Source: Pachypanchax playfairii
Lineage: Eukaryota; Chordata; Actinopteri; Cyprinodontiformes; Aplocheilidae
Reading direction: 5' to 3'
DNA: 64,000 nucleotides
Assembly (NCBI GenBank): GCA_006937955.1
Contig: SSNP01000194.1
Span: 719,562-783,561, forward strand
Part shown: one piece after another, positions 34,999 through 46,490 of the stretch
Numbering within the stretch: position 1 is the first letter of the stretch
Layout: each line of letters begins with the position of its first letter
The notes under the pieces: generated by a model
Told to the model about the DNA's origin: nothing
Database searches by the model: none
Seen by the model: the letters and a program-made list of their open reading frames with translations, nothing else
Translations under genes and position numbers: made by a program

Positions 34999-37720
34999 CT
35001 GCAGAGGAAAAGAGTAGGAAATCAGTAAAATGCTTACAGACTACTGAAGCAGGTCAAACAGTCAATATATCCAGTCATTTCATCTATATTTTAAGATCTT
35101 GGCACCTTTTACAACTCCAATACCAAAACTTTAGGAAGTTGTGTAAAATGTAAATAAAACAATGTAATAATTAATAAACTTCATAAGCCCATGTTTTATT
35201 CTCAATAAAACATCAACAACATATCAAATGTTGAACTGATGCAGCAACACATCTAAAAAAATGGAACAGAAGCAACAAAAAACTTGAAAAGTACCTGGAA
35301 CAGTTCAAAAACATGAAGAACTAAAACTGGAGGAACATCTCTGTAACATGACTGAGTATAGGATGATTCCAGAGAGGTAGAGCCTCCCAGATGTAAAGAT
35401 GGGTAGAGTTTCACAAATCTGATATAAACAGTTCACCTTCAGAGAAGGTCTTACATATTTCAGCAAGACATTGTTAAAACACATACTGCAGCCATCACTA
35501 CAGATTCACAGGAGATGAGTCCAGGTGCTGAACTGACCTGCCTGCAGTCCAGATCTTTCAGCTAGAATAAGACCACATTCCTCTCTTAAACCTCCAGCAG
35601 CTGGTCTCCTCACTTCCAGATGTTTACAGACAGATGTTAAAAGAAGAGGAGATGCTACACTAGAATAAACATCACTCTGTTCTAACTTTACTGAGATGTG
35701 TTGCTGCCATCAAACTTAAAATTAGCTTGTATTTTCTCTGAAAAGGTCAAATATCTCAGATTCAACATCTGATCTGTTGTTGATGTTCAACTGCAAATAA
35801 AATTTTGGTTTATGAGATCAGCAAATCATTGCATTATGTTTTTATTTACATTTTACAGTGTCTCAACTCTTTTGGCATTGGGGTTGTCCGAGTCCTAAGA
35901 ACTTGAATTAGTTCATTAATTGTTTGAATCAATGTTCTCACCCCTCTGCAGACACGTCATCCTCATGACGACTAATTGACGGCTCCACAGTCAGTACGAC
36001 CTTGTGGACCTCCCTTAGATGACGGAAGTACACCCCCACATATCCAAAGGCCTTTTCACAAAATTCACAGCGCAGAGACCGACGTGGCCGTACCTCAGCG
36101 TGATGAAGCTTCATGTGGGTGCTCAAGCTGCCTCGATGAGCGTATGCTTTTCGACAAAGAGGACATATGTAGGGTCGAGTATTGGTGTGACTGTTCATGT
36201 GGTTCTGGAGGTGATGCTTAAACTGGAAACAGCGACTGCAGCTAGAACAGCGGTATAGTGGACGACTTCCTATCAACACTTTAGGGTGGAAGCCACCTCT
36301 CAGTTGGAGAGTTACTGAAGCTGGTTGGGATGGACTGTCTAGAACCTTTGTTGTGGTAGCATTAGGTAGCTGATGACCAAGTATGAGCTCTTGTTCTTGA
36401 CCATCTGGCGCAATGGAAGGTAAACTAACCAGTTGGGGAACTGTCTCCATAACTAACATGGGTTTGGGTCGAATGCTGCGGTATTTCTTGGAAATATCAA
36501 CCTCCTTTTGTTTAAAACCTGGAATAACTGCTGGTGGTTTCTCTGGGACCCTTCTACGAAAAAAAGACAAAGACCTTTTCTTTCGAGCCTCAAAAGCCAA
36601 GATGTCTTCCATTGTCTTTCTCTTCCTTCCTCTCTTCTTGCCCGGTGGTTTCTGGAGGGTAACAGGCAAAAGTATAGGCTTGGCCTGGGGCTGCTGAATG
36701 GAGTTTGGCACCTGGTTCTGACTCAAAACTTCAGTATTTTTTACGTCCTTGAATGGAGTATCTAAAGGGCTGGAGAGGTCAGTCCGTCCGCAGAAGCCTT
36801 TTCTCTCTGGGGAGAAATTACTCAGTTTTGTAGTTGGGATCAGAGAACTTTTCATTTTAGAGTAGGGCAAAATAGGCACTTTGCCCTTAGGGGGGGAAGG
36901 GATAATCTGGACTGCTTTACTGAAGATGGCTGGAGACAGGACAGTGATGCTGCTCTGAGGCTGAACTGCAGCTAGTTTAGACTGGCACAGTCCTACTGCA
37001 CTTTTACTATCCTCCGGGGATTTGCATGTGGAGCCTAAGGATGCAGTAGAAGGGTACTGAATGTTATGAATAAGGCTGGTTGTAGCAGCTTGTTCAGAGC
37101 CATCTGATGCACGGTCCAACTGAGAACTGGGATAGAGAAGAGCATTATCTGGTAATACAGCTGTGACAGAGAGGTCAGAGGAGGTTGGGTCGATCAGGAT
37201 AACCTTCTCTGAAAGCTCCTCTTTCGGCACTAAGGCTTCATTTGTGTGCTTTGTCGCCTGTAACTTCTTCTTTCCTACTGTTGATGCTCCACCCACTTCT
37301 GGCTTCGTCTGTGCCTGTACAGAAACACTGGATGCCATTTTCACACTGGCAGAAAGTGATGGAGATTTGATGTTATCTGAGGTTCTCTTGCATTTCATTG
37401 ACTGGTATCGAGGAATGGGTAACTTGAGATTCTTCTGGATTGACTGGGTTTGTTGCGGCGGTGTCTGAGAGGGGACGGAAGGGGGGAGGGCCACCAGGGA
37501 GAATGTACCATCTTGACCTGCTATTTGCATGAGTGCATAGTTTTGGGTTGGTAAAAGGATGGACTTGGGGCTGGAGGCAGTAGTGGCTTCAGGTAGGGAA
37601 GAAGATGGCTGGCAGGACAGGGCTGCAGGAGAAGGGGAGGGCACCACAGCTGGAGCCTTAGGAGCAATGCTCCGGAACTGAAGACTCTTCATCTGATAGG
37701 CTTGTCTTACTTGCTGACAA
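34413..37720 (-). CDS. znf438: ZNF438 zinc finger protein, two 3' coding exons
   Basis: ZNF438 is a nuclear C2H2 zinc-finger protein, reported as a putative transcriptional repressor. The large exon is 37720-35942 (acceptor TGTGTTTCAG, donor GTGAGA) and the terminal exon is 34998-34413. The junction keeps frame (GG|A). Hallmarks matching human ZNF438 are QFRSIAPK near the start, TQNYALMQIAGQDGTFSLVA, NLKLPIPRYQ, a basic KKRGRKRK patch (about residue 352), KKYRSIRPKP, three C2H2 fingers at about 480-563 (CFQFKHHLQNHM, GSLSTHMKLHH, AFGYVGVYFRHL) and three more in the last exon. From the ATG at 37692-37690 the product would be about 778 residues, against 828 in human. That ATG has a weak context, and 10 upstream in-frame codons remain open to the acceptor, so a further 5' coding exon is possible. 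Confidence 0.93.
35112..35886. mobile_element. Tc1/mariner-type non-autonomous element in the znf438 intron
   Basis: The left end reads CAACTCCAATACCAAAAC, then GTGTAAAATGTAAATAAAAC. The right end, in reverse complement, reads CAACCCCAATGCCAAAAG, then CTGTAAAATGTAAATAAAA. These are the well-known ends of a very abundant fish Tc1/mariner family. The left part preserves the GGAGGAACATCTCTGTAACA and AGAGAGGTAGAGCCTC segments of that family; the middle is decayed. A TA precedes the left end, while the right TA is mutated. It occupies most of the 943-bp intron. Confidence 0.75.
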
Positions 37721-37972
37721 CTGAAACACAAGCACAAAAAAATGCTCGATAAATTAAACTGAGACTCTCCAGCATCTCCAGACTTAATTTATTTAATTTA
37801 TTGTTTTTATTTAAAGTTTGAGCTAAATCTGTGGCATAGTCCATGACGGCAGAGTAAAAGCTATTCAATCTAACATTTTAAATGAATTTGAAAAATATAA
37901 AATAGCAGACTCCAACTCCATGTGTTACTAAAGAACTTTATTATAGATGTTTTGGCAAAGAGGCCAATCTTA

Positions 37973-38555
37973 GGCTGTATTCACACCTGATAGTCCGGTG
38001 GACTCGGTTTGATTGGGGACCAGAGAAAATTGTTGCTGTTTTTAGTTGGTGTGGTTTGCATTCACAGTGCACCTCATTAAACAGACCAAATAAGCTTAGG
38101 AGCATGTTTTACATCCCCGCCTGTGATGGCGCTGTGGAGTTACTGCACTTCCTGTTGCTGCCGCAGGTGAAATGTAAACAAACTGGAGTAGCAGTAGATT
38201 CTGGTGGTTTGAGATTTATGTTTTGTACTTGGTGAATTTACCAGATCAATATTTGGCAGCAATGAGCTCAGGATGAGCAGATAATGAGAGAGGACTACAT
38301 GAGGCGGCTGCACAATACAGTCCACTTCCTGCTTTTGGTGCGGTCTCGGTTTGGTTACGTTCACACATGCAATCGAACCACACCAGAGTTTGAGTCAATC
38401 AAACCGAGACCCACGTTTTTAGTTGAACTAGAGTCCGCTAGTTTGGTTCGAATCAGAGTTCGGTTGCCTGTCCTCCCCAAACGAACTGGACTTTCTGGGC
38501 AAACGAACTAGAGTTCAATTCAAGCGGACTAAACAAGGCTGGTGTGAATACACCC
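37973..38555. mobile_element. PIF/Harbinger-type MITE upstream of the large znf438 exon (583 bp)
   Basis: TTA at 37970-37972 and 38556-38558 flanks GGCTGTATTCACACC and its inverted counterpart GGGTGTATTCACACC. A 3-bp TTA/TAA duplication is typical of PIF/Harbinger. The interior is rich in GGTTTGGTTCG-like motifs. It lies in the presumed first znf438 intron, about 250 bp upstream of the large exon. Confidence 0.83.
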
Positions 38556-38558
38556 TTA

Positions 38559-40150
38559 ATAAAGGTCTGAAACATTGGTAAAAGTAGTTCTTTAATAAAG
38601 AGTTTGATACACTTCATAAAGGTTTTGATTCTTTCTCAGTGAAGAAAAAGTCCTTGGTGCAGTATAATTTTTCTCTGCAATGACCTAACATACTTATTAG
38701 GAATAACTGGGACGGGCTCAAAACCTCCTTTTCTTGTATGAAACTGCCAAGATTTTGAATATAAATGTAGCCCCTCTGCACAACAGCTCAGATATTTAAA
38801 CTGTCTTATTAATCTGCCAGCCAAGCAAGACAGAAGCAAACATCCCCTGTCAAAAATACACACATTTGCACAAGTGTGACAAGCCGTCCAATTATCTATG
38901 CATCTATGTCCTTAGCCTAAGGCAGACGAGGATGTTGTGTGGGACCAGAGTCCTCCCTTTGATATAGGCTCAGTGTGCTGCCGTGGTACATGCTGAGGAT
39001 CTGCAGGGGGCTTCTCATGCCCCCTTCACTTCCTGGAACAGTCAACCACTGGAGCATGAAAGCTGCCTAATGGCAGGACCTTAACCAGATGAAGAGGGGC
39101 TTCCCTTATTATGTTCCCTTCCACTGACCACCACTGAATCCTGGCCAAAGGCAGTGAAGATGCCCCTGAAAAACAAGCTGGATTTATTTAATCTTACCTT
39201 GGTTACTAATTACATTTTACAGTTTCCAATAGGGATGAGGCTTCTGCATACTATTTTTTGCCTGTCTGACTCAGTTAATACAAAATACTGCAGAACTCAG
39301 AGGGGAAACAGTAACCTCAAAGTAAGGTTTTAAACATGACTTTATTATTTTAACGAACCCTAAAGTTTCCTTCCATCAATCAAAAACCTCTGGTATGGTT
39401 ATAAAAACAAGGGTAACATTCCCTCCGTTTATATCAATACTGTATCTTCATACCAAAAGGAGGGAAAGATTAAAGTGGTAAGCTTCAAAGGTTTTAACAG
39501 TAAAAATAATCTGAGGTTTGAATTTCATATTAGGAACAGACTTTCAAAAGCAGCATTTGATACACCCAACATTCAAACTGCACATTGAAATAACAATCAT
39601 CCAAGTGCTGCAGAAAGTAATAACATGTCTTTCCTATTCTCTCTGAATATATACACAACACACAAAAAATTAAGGATTATTAAACTTTTGAGGAAAATTT
39701 ATAGAAAATGTAAAAGAATTCAGGATCATATTATATCATGAGATTGGAACATTTGAGTAGAATAAGGCAAAAGGAATTTCTTCATCTCAATTTGTTGAAA
39801 AAAAGCTAAAAACAGTGATGTCACAATAAGCACAAATATAAGGACATTTGTGTTTGATGGACATTTTCTTTATTGTAATAAATAATACTTCCAGGTAATA
39901 AACTTGGAAAGTCTGTTTATTTCCTTTTTAAATGCTGCCACATCAGTAAGGAGAATGCATGTGTGTAAGCTACTGACACTCAGAAGTTCAGCTAGCTTAG
40001 GTGCTGACAATCAGACACCTTGAGTGTCACCTGATCTGCTGCACCTGTGAACATGGACCCTGGTGCAGATGTCAGTCTGTGTCTGCTCCAACCATGTCCC
40101 ATTTGACTGATCCACATAAGACCTGTACCTTAAGTTACTTCAAGCTGGTG
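38559..40150. other. sequence 5' of znf438 (probable intron); weak upstream exon candidate
   Basis: On the - strand an acceptor-like CTTGTTTTTCAG near 39173 precedes a 27-codon open stretch (39171-39091) ending near CATCTG|GTTAAG. It reads GIFTAFGQDSVVV and then SGREHNKGSPSSSG. Whether it is a 5' znf438 exon cannot be decided here. The remainder is AT-rich and unremarkable. Confidence 0.25.
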
Positions 40151-40277
40151 TTCTATATAACTTCGAATGGAATACAAATTCCACATAATTCGGCTGCCCA
40201 CACCAGCGGGCCCATTTTCACTGGTGTCAGCAACATGTGCACTGGAATGTGGAGGAACATGATGTTCAGCATCTGAC

Positions 40278-40370
40278 AGATTCTGCCTGAGACAGTTGGA
40301 TCATAAGGATGTGAAAAACACGACTGGTGGAGGAAGTGTGATGGTGTGGGGCGACACCTTCATCACTGGA
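40278..40370 (+). pseudogene. Tc1-like transposase fragment
   Basis: The + strand reads RFCLRQLDHKDV and then GGGSVMVWGDTF, the catalytic-domain motif of Tc1-like DDE transposases that precedes the second Asp. A related out-of-frame stretch (QHVHWNVEE) lies just upstream at about 40227-40254. Stops and frameshifts surround it, so it is dead. Confidence 0.7.
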
Positions 40371-40404
40371 ATAACAGGAAAATTTCTTGTATTATTCTGT
40401 ACAT

Positions 40405-40570
40405 TGTGAATGAGTATCGGGGTGGGATTTAGTACGTTTTCTTCATCCCACTCCCTTTCAGGCAATTTTTTGTTTGTTTTATTCTGTAATCCTTATTTGA
40501 GAGTAATGGAATGTGCATTCGTCTATGCATGTCATACAAAACGTAACTGCCTGAAATAAATAAATAAAGT
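40405..40570 (+). mobile_element. LINE 3'-end fragment
   Basis: The GGGGTGGGATTTAGTACGTT motif, then CCCACTCCCTTTCAGGC and a terminal (AAATAAATAAATAAA) tail match the 3' end typical of fish non-LTR retrotransposons. No reverse transcriptase remains here. Confidence 0.6.
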
Positions 40571-40580
40571 CTGTCATTAA

Positions 40581-40963
40581 CGCTGGGCTCATACTGCCTA
40601 CGGAACGGCTTCGGTCCGGCTTCGGTGCGGTTTTTCCGCAAGCTACCACTCGCATCTGCTCCAGATAGGGAGTGCGGCCAGCTCCGGTGCTGGGTGCGTA
40701 AACGTCACCCGCGCGAACAGAAGTTCTCGTGGGTTATCGTTTTGTCGGGACTTCACACGAGAACACGTCCATTATTTAGCAAATGTGTGAAAATGTGTTG
40801 TGCTGCAGGCTTTCGGGACCCTGTGTCACCGGGTGTGATGTAATGCCCCGTAACCGGACCCGCACCGCGCGGAGCTACTGTGAGCCTTCAAAAGGGATTT
40901 TAATCTAACGGAATACCTGCGGGGTCCGCACCGGACCGGATCTGGATGCAGTGTGAGCCCGGG
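40581..40963. mobile_element. hAT-like MITE with 8-bp duplication GTCATTAA (383 bp)
   Basis: GTCATTAA at 40573-40580 and 40964-40971 is a perfect 8-bp target-site duplication. The ends are CGCTGGGCTCATACTGC and, in reverse complement, CCCGGGCTCACACTGC. It inserted next to the LINE tail. It is non-coding; the frame at 40625-40843 is internal. Confidence 0.8.
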
Positions 40964-41051
40964 GTCATTAAGGTTTGACTGCAGCCCTGGTATGATCAGA
41001 GCATGAAATTCTTTTAGATTTTCTAAAACATCTAACCCAAAAGTCAACAAT

Positions 41052-41660
41052 GCCCCTTTTCCACCGACAATCGGTACGGCGCGCTTGAGAGCGGTGGAAA
41101 CATAAAGCGGACGTAAGTGGGGATATGGGCATGCCCATCTGGCTATGAAAAGTGGCGCGTAAAAGTCTTTGTCCGCGACGTCACAGCACGTGAAACAACA
41201 ACAACAATGGCGGATATACGTGTGTTTTTGTACTTTGCACTCTGTCTGTGGTTCATTTTGGTTGGTTTGATTTTTGGTTCTTGTGGAGGAAGTCGCCATT
41301 GTCTAAAGTCAATTGTATTTTAAAATAAAATATTTGTATGGTTGCTGGGAGTTTTTTAAAGCCTTTTGCAGGAGCGCTTCTATATCACATCACGTGGACA
41401 CCACACACAGCCGGGCCAATCAGGGGCTACTACTACGTAGGTAGTCGTGTCACTGGTAGCAGTTTACTGGACCAATCAGTAGACAGGTGGGCGTGTGGGC
41501 CCGCTTTGGACCGCTTCGGACCACCGAGGAGGTGGTCTGAAAAAAGAGGCCGGGTTGGCGCGGAATGACCCGGTTAAGACCCGAGAAAGGAGGTTGAAAA
41601 GGGTCCGCAGGGGGCTAAAGTGAACCGAGCCGCACCGTGTTCTGTCGGTGGAAAAGCGGC
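41052..41660. mobile_element. 0.6-kb MITE, inverted copy of the element in the znf438 3' UTR
   Basis: The ends are GCCCCTTTTCCACCGAC and GTCGGTGGAAAAGCGGC. The reverse complement matches 33323-33967 nearly throughout, which indicates recent activity. Together the copies form an inverted repeat that brackets all visible znf438 coding exons. Confidence 0.9.
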
Positions 41661-42890
41661 ACAAGAGAGGTAAACAGGAATTTAGAAAACTGGGTGTGCA
41701 TCATTAAACCCAAACACCGGGTGAGCTGTGGACCTACAGACATGCTGCATGAAATTTCGGGGCAATGTAACGTAATAACCAGTTTATCAGAAACTCTTTC
41801 AGTTTTAAATGAAATGAAGTTGTTAAAGAGATCAGACATTCTGGTAGAATAACAATAAACGTCCATTCACTCCCTTAGCGTGACGGACATGTTGGAATCA
41901 AAACGTGTTTGGTTGTTGAGAATATACAATACTATATAATATTACACAATACAAGCCATATTTGTCTAAGACAATAAATCATATGCATCACATTATGTTG
42001 ACATTCTTATTTAAGTAAAGAACTAAAGAAAATCACAGCTGTCACTCATACTTCACTTATAACTTATTAAAGTTTAATAATAAAAAATTATTTAAAATAA
42101 TTTAAGCAACAGGAACAAGAAATCTTGACAAATAAAGTGTAAAGTTTCTTGTGATTACACAACATTTATGATACAGTCTTTTAAAGAAATCAATTAACAG
42201 TCCAAACTAAATGCAACTGAAAGACGTCCAGTAATTTTCTTAACAGCCACAAAATGAATCTGTCAGAGTTTCTGCTTCTGTATCACTCTGAACGGGATGA
42301 AACATCAAATATCTGCAGACTGATGCAGTTTTAGAATCAGCACTATTGCTAAATATGCTGCAGGTAAATAAACAAATCTAATTAAACTAAACTCCTTGTT
42401 TTCTCTCCAGAACTGCTGTTAGTGAACATGTGACATGTCAGTAACTCGTGTGCAGCTCAGGTGAATCACAACTTCATGCTGCACAACAACAAATACTTTA
42501 TTGGTACTTTAATGACACAGTTAAATGCTACATTAAAGTTTTCTGTAAAACAAAGTATCCATGGCTGGTTAAGAATCGTACTGGAGTATAAATACAGTCT
42601 GGTTTCCTCTGTGTGGTCAGACTGAAGCGTAGGAAAATGCATGACTTCACTTCCTGTTGAATGAACTAATAGAAATGATTCTTACGTAAGTTGGACAGGA
42701 TTTATTTGGGGTGGTTTTTGGTTATGCTGATGGAGTTTACCCACGTGTGTTTCCTTTCTGATAATCTGTCTGCTGATGTTTTCTAAAGCATTGAGCATTT
42801 TTCAAATTATCTGCATGATCTACAATGATATTTTACCATGCACATGGAAATATGATGTGTTTTATAAAACATGGCTGCATGGCTCACTAG
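41661..42890. other. upstream sequence, nothing recognised
   Basis: AT-rich, with no gene-like frames, tandem repeats or transposon ends that I can support. Confidence 0.4.
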
Positions 42891-42897
42891 TAAACAC

Positions 42898-42966
42898 TAT
42901 GACCTCAACCCTACTGAACACCTGTGGGATCAGCTTGGGCGTGACATAACCCAACAAACTGAATAC
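42898..42966 (+). pseudogene. Tc1-like transposase fragment (third catalytic motif)
   Basis: The + strand reads YDLNPTEHLWDQLGRDI. LNPxEHLWD is the motif around the last acidic residue of Tc1-like transposases. The fragment is about 23 codons, isolated and dead. Confidence 0.7.
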
Positions 42967-43795
42967 AGCAGCGTTTGCAGGAGGCGTGACGTCTTGACTG
43001 CGTGTGATTATTCCACGTTACTAAGGTGATATCAGGTTTGACATTCACAACTAAAGATCATTTATGAGCTAAACCCTGATAATCAACTCTGCTGCTCAAC
43101 CTGAAATACATGTTCCTTATAAACATCACTCAGTTTAAAAAGGAAATAAACAGACTTCTTAACTGTATGAGATTTATAACTGAAAAACATTTTTACATGT
43201 ATAAAAATTTCATCTTATTCAAAAGAATGAGGGAAAAAACGGTATATGCGTATTATTCAGCAGCTGGAAGTATTTCTGAGCACACAGAATATTTATACAG
43301 TTTCCTACCAAATTACGACTGAATGAAGGGAGATATTCCTCCTTTATGTGGACAGTTAATTCTAGTTTAACTGTAACTTTGGCAGAGCGAAATGCTTGTC
43401 AAATAATGCTGTAATGTTCATAGACAGTTGAATAGCAGGATCATGTGGACTGTGATGTCCATTTATGGGTTTTTATTCAAACTGTGTTGCTGTCAGTCAT
43501 TTAAGTAAGTAGATATGGAGACAGGCAGCTTCAACATGCTGAATACACATTTTAATCCAGGTCATAAACATCATCCAACAAATAGAAACATCTGACAATA
43601 TAACTGTATTCATGTTTGTGCTGTTTCCTATAGAGCTCTTGACAAAAGAATAAACAAGAAACACCGAACAAGAGCAAGAAATCCATTTTTTATATTTCAC
43701 CAGTTTTTTATGAAGTATACTGTAAAACCTTCTGTTGTCAAGCCATCAAACTTTTGAAGACAATAAAAAACAGACACTAGGTGGACAACAGTCTT
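42967..43795. other. intergenic, nothing recognised
   Basis: AT-rich sequence. The frame at 43110-43322 shows no recognisable domain. Confidence 0.4.
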
Positions 43796-44340
43796 CATTT
43801 CACACAAATTTCATGACTTTGTGGTTATTTCTGAAGTATTAACCCGTAATATGAAACATTTTATATCTAAAAACGTTAGGAAACACTGATTAACAGACCT
43901 TTCAATCTACCTGCGTGAAAATTTGGCTGGCTTTGGGCTGCAACTCATTCATATTCATTATTCAAATTTGCTGGACTCTGATTGGCTAACAAACTAGCCT
44001 ATGAGAGCAAGGTATACTGTTTCCTGCCCCGCTGCACATGGCAACAGCACATGTAGTCTCTTTCTGTTGATACGTCTTATGCTAACAGCTTTTAGCCAGC
44101 AGCATGCTAGGCGTGGTTTCAACTGCGGGAGCTGATGAATACTAACAAACAAAGGAGTTGTGATGAAACAGATACAGGCCGTTAGAACTCGGGTTTTATC
44201 ACCACCTGCGTAGTTTGAGAGATTAAAACTGAAAGAGAAGTTGTTGACCTGTTTTCACCCACTATGAAGGTAAGAACACCTGTGGAGCTAAAATATTCAA
44301 CAGAAACCTCAGAAACACTGTCTTTAATGGAAGGGCTACT
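43796..44340 (-). mobile_element. MITE family 1, copy F (-)
   Basis: Nearly full length. The left AGAGGCC end is lost (starts CATTTCACACAAATTTC). The right end AATGGAAGGGCTACTCC is partly mutated and no TTAA duplication remains. ATGAAG|GTAAGA lies at 44264-44275. Confidence 0.88.
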
Positions 44341-44694
44341 CCAATAACAAACAAAACCAAATCAGTTAATGAATCAGTCTGTATTAGAGTTGCCAAAATT
44401 CGGGAGGCGCTTCACAGCTCAAGTTAACTTAGAACACAAAGAGCAGAAGTGCAGAGAGGAAACACTTTGAATACTTAAATAAATTGGTGTTTTTAAATCA
44501 CTTTAATATAAAAATCAAAATCGAGTATCTAGTTTTGATTTTCAATATCGAATCAAGTTTAAAATATTAGTATTGTGACAACACTAGTTATAAATATATA
44601 TATATATATATACATATATACACAAAACAATGTTTACTTCAAACAGCAATATTAATCATTAATCCATTCTTTGTTTATAAGTCAGTCACCTTCT
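44341..44694. other. AT-rich spacer with a TA-dinucleotide tract
   Basis: Alternating TA/CA sequence at about 44589-44625; otherwise nothing. Confidence 0.5.
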
Positions 44695-45003
44695 GTACCA
44701 CCTCTTCCTGTTTAGAGTCACATGGGGAGCTGGTGTATCTCTGGCAGTCACTGGGTGAGAGGCGGGGCTACACCTGGACAGGTCATCTGTCTGTCACAGG
44801 GCCACATATAGACACACACTCACACTGGGGGACATTTTAGAGTTAACATTTAACCTCGTGTATATTTTTGGTCTGTGGGAGGAAGCCGGAGTCCCCAGAG
44901 GAAAACCACACATGCACGAGGGGAACATGCTAACTCCATGCAGAAAGGTTCCAGCTGGTTTTGAACCCAGGACCCTCTTGCTGCAAGGCAACTGCACTAT
45001 CCA
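44695..45003 (+). mobile_element. widespread fish interspersed repeat (retroposon-derived module)
   Basis: Contains the familiar ordered motifs TGGGTGAGAGGCGGGGCTAC, CACCTGGACAGGTC, GGTCTGTGGGAGGAAGCCGG, AACATGCTAACTCCATGCAG and GCTGCAAGGCAACTGC, seen in thousands of copies in teleost genomes. The exact repeat class is uncertain from sequence alone. Confidence 0.7.
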
Positions 45004-45549
45004 CAGTTTAGGTCCTTTTAATCAGTATAAAATAACTTTTAAAACTTTAAGCTACAGTTTTGAAACTTGTCTAAGTGGATACTCACTAAAAACATGTTCA
45101 TCTTCATATGAGACACTCTGGACGTCTCTGGTCCTCCTATATTACACCTAATAACTTCAGTAATTCAGGTCTCAGCAGGAAGTGGTGTTCTGGTGATTTA
45201 TGCTGCCCTGATGAAAAATACCTCCATAGTACAAATTAACAACTTATTTCATAATGAGATGTTATTAGAAGTTTATACAGTATTCTTGTTTATGGTGAGT
45301 GTGTTCTGTTAATTATTTAAACATATTTTTATGGTATTTCCCTGATATTTTCTATATAAAAACCTTCTGGGTCCTTATCAGCCATTGTTGGGTCCTTCTC
45401 CTCTGGGTGTGTCCAAACATTTGCCTGTTGCTCTGACAATGTAAAGAAAGTAAAAATAACATCATATTTAGTGTTTTTGTCTGACAGAATTTATTTGATA
45501 GGTAAAATGTATTTATGGAAAAATATAGAAACAAAAATAAACTATAAAT

Positions 45550-46490
45550 TAGGGTTGGGCGATATGTAATTTTTTTTCAATCGCCTATCGTCAGTCCAGC
45601 AAATGACGATAGGCGATATATTCGCGCAGGTGACGTCCCTACGTTTTTTGTTGTTTTTTTTTTTGCGGGTGAAGCATTGTTGAAGCAATTCAGAACACAA
45701 AAATGGAGGAACTCGTTGCCAAAAAAAAATACAAAGTCGCCTATCTGGGACTACTTTGGCTTTCAATCCGATGAAAAAGGTAAACCACAAGATGTGACTA
45801 AAGCAGTTTGCCGCTTGTGCAGACGTATGGTGCCAGCAAAGGACTCGAACACCACGAAAATGCACGAGCATTAGTTTTTGTTAAATTTGTTTCATGCACC
45901 TGACGGAGTTTATAAGAAAAAAAAAGTAGCCGGACCGCTTCCCACCACTGTGTGGTAATGTATCGTTTCGGACATAATGTTTTTTTTTTTTTTTTTTATG
46001 GAAGCGCACATGGTCCCTGCTGAAGGAGTTTTTTTTTTCCCAACTTATGTTGTAAGACGGAAACACTAAAAGACCCGTAAATACAGTCACTGGGTCACAA
46101 AAGTCACAAAAGAACCCGGTCTCGTATTCCCATAAATGTATATTATTGTTTGAATAAACATTTACTTCCAGCAACTGCCTTTTTTTTCTTTCTGTTATAA
46201 AAAAAAGAATTACCCGTCACCTGCAGCACATGACGCAAAGCGTGCGCCCGCAGTTTCAGAAGACAGTGAACTGTCTTGCTCTGACTTTTAAATCGTAGTT
46301 GTTTAAGCCTCATCATAAACTGTATAGATTGCCTTTACAGAATTATACTCTTGCTTTCATTCAGTCCAACTTTACTTGTGTCAAGCTGACTTCATGAGTG
46401 GGCAAAAAAAAATCGCCCTTAAATAAGCAATCGTCAAATGGTTCAACCTATCGTCGATGGTCGATAAATTCGTGCAATCGCCCAACCTTA
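45550..46490. mobile_element. hAT element with perfect 8-bp duplication CTATAAAT (941 bp)
   Basis: CTATAAAT at 45542-45549 and 46491-46498 flanks TAGGGTTGGGCGATA and its inverted counterpart TAAGGTTGGGCGATT. The subterminal CGATAGGCGAT/ATCGTC motifs repeat. It carries only a broken BED zinc finger (45677-45874), so it is an internally deleted, non-autonomous derivative. Confidence 0.92.
45677..45874 (+). pseudogene. BED-type zinc finger remnant of a hAT transposase
   Basis: The frame reads SPIWDYFGFQSDEKGKP, then AVCRLCRRMVPAKDSNTTKM and HEH: the W-Y-F aromatics, CxxC pair and HxH-type ending of a BED finger, as in ZBED/hAT transposases. The natural-looking ATG (45704, MEELVAKKK) is in another frame and is separated by a run of nine A, suggesting a slippage frameshift. 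The protein stops right after the finger; no dimerisation or catalytic region follows. Confidence 0.8.

Noticed and set aside
35976..37468. + strand frames opposite the znf438 large exon
   Set aside because: Shadows of the real - strand coding sequence.
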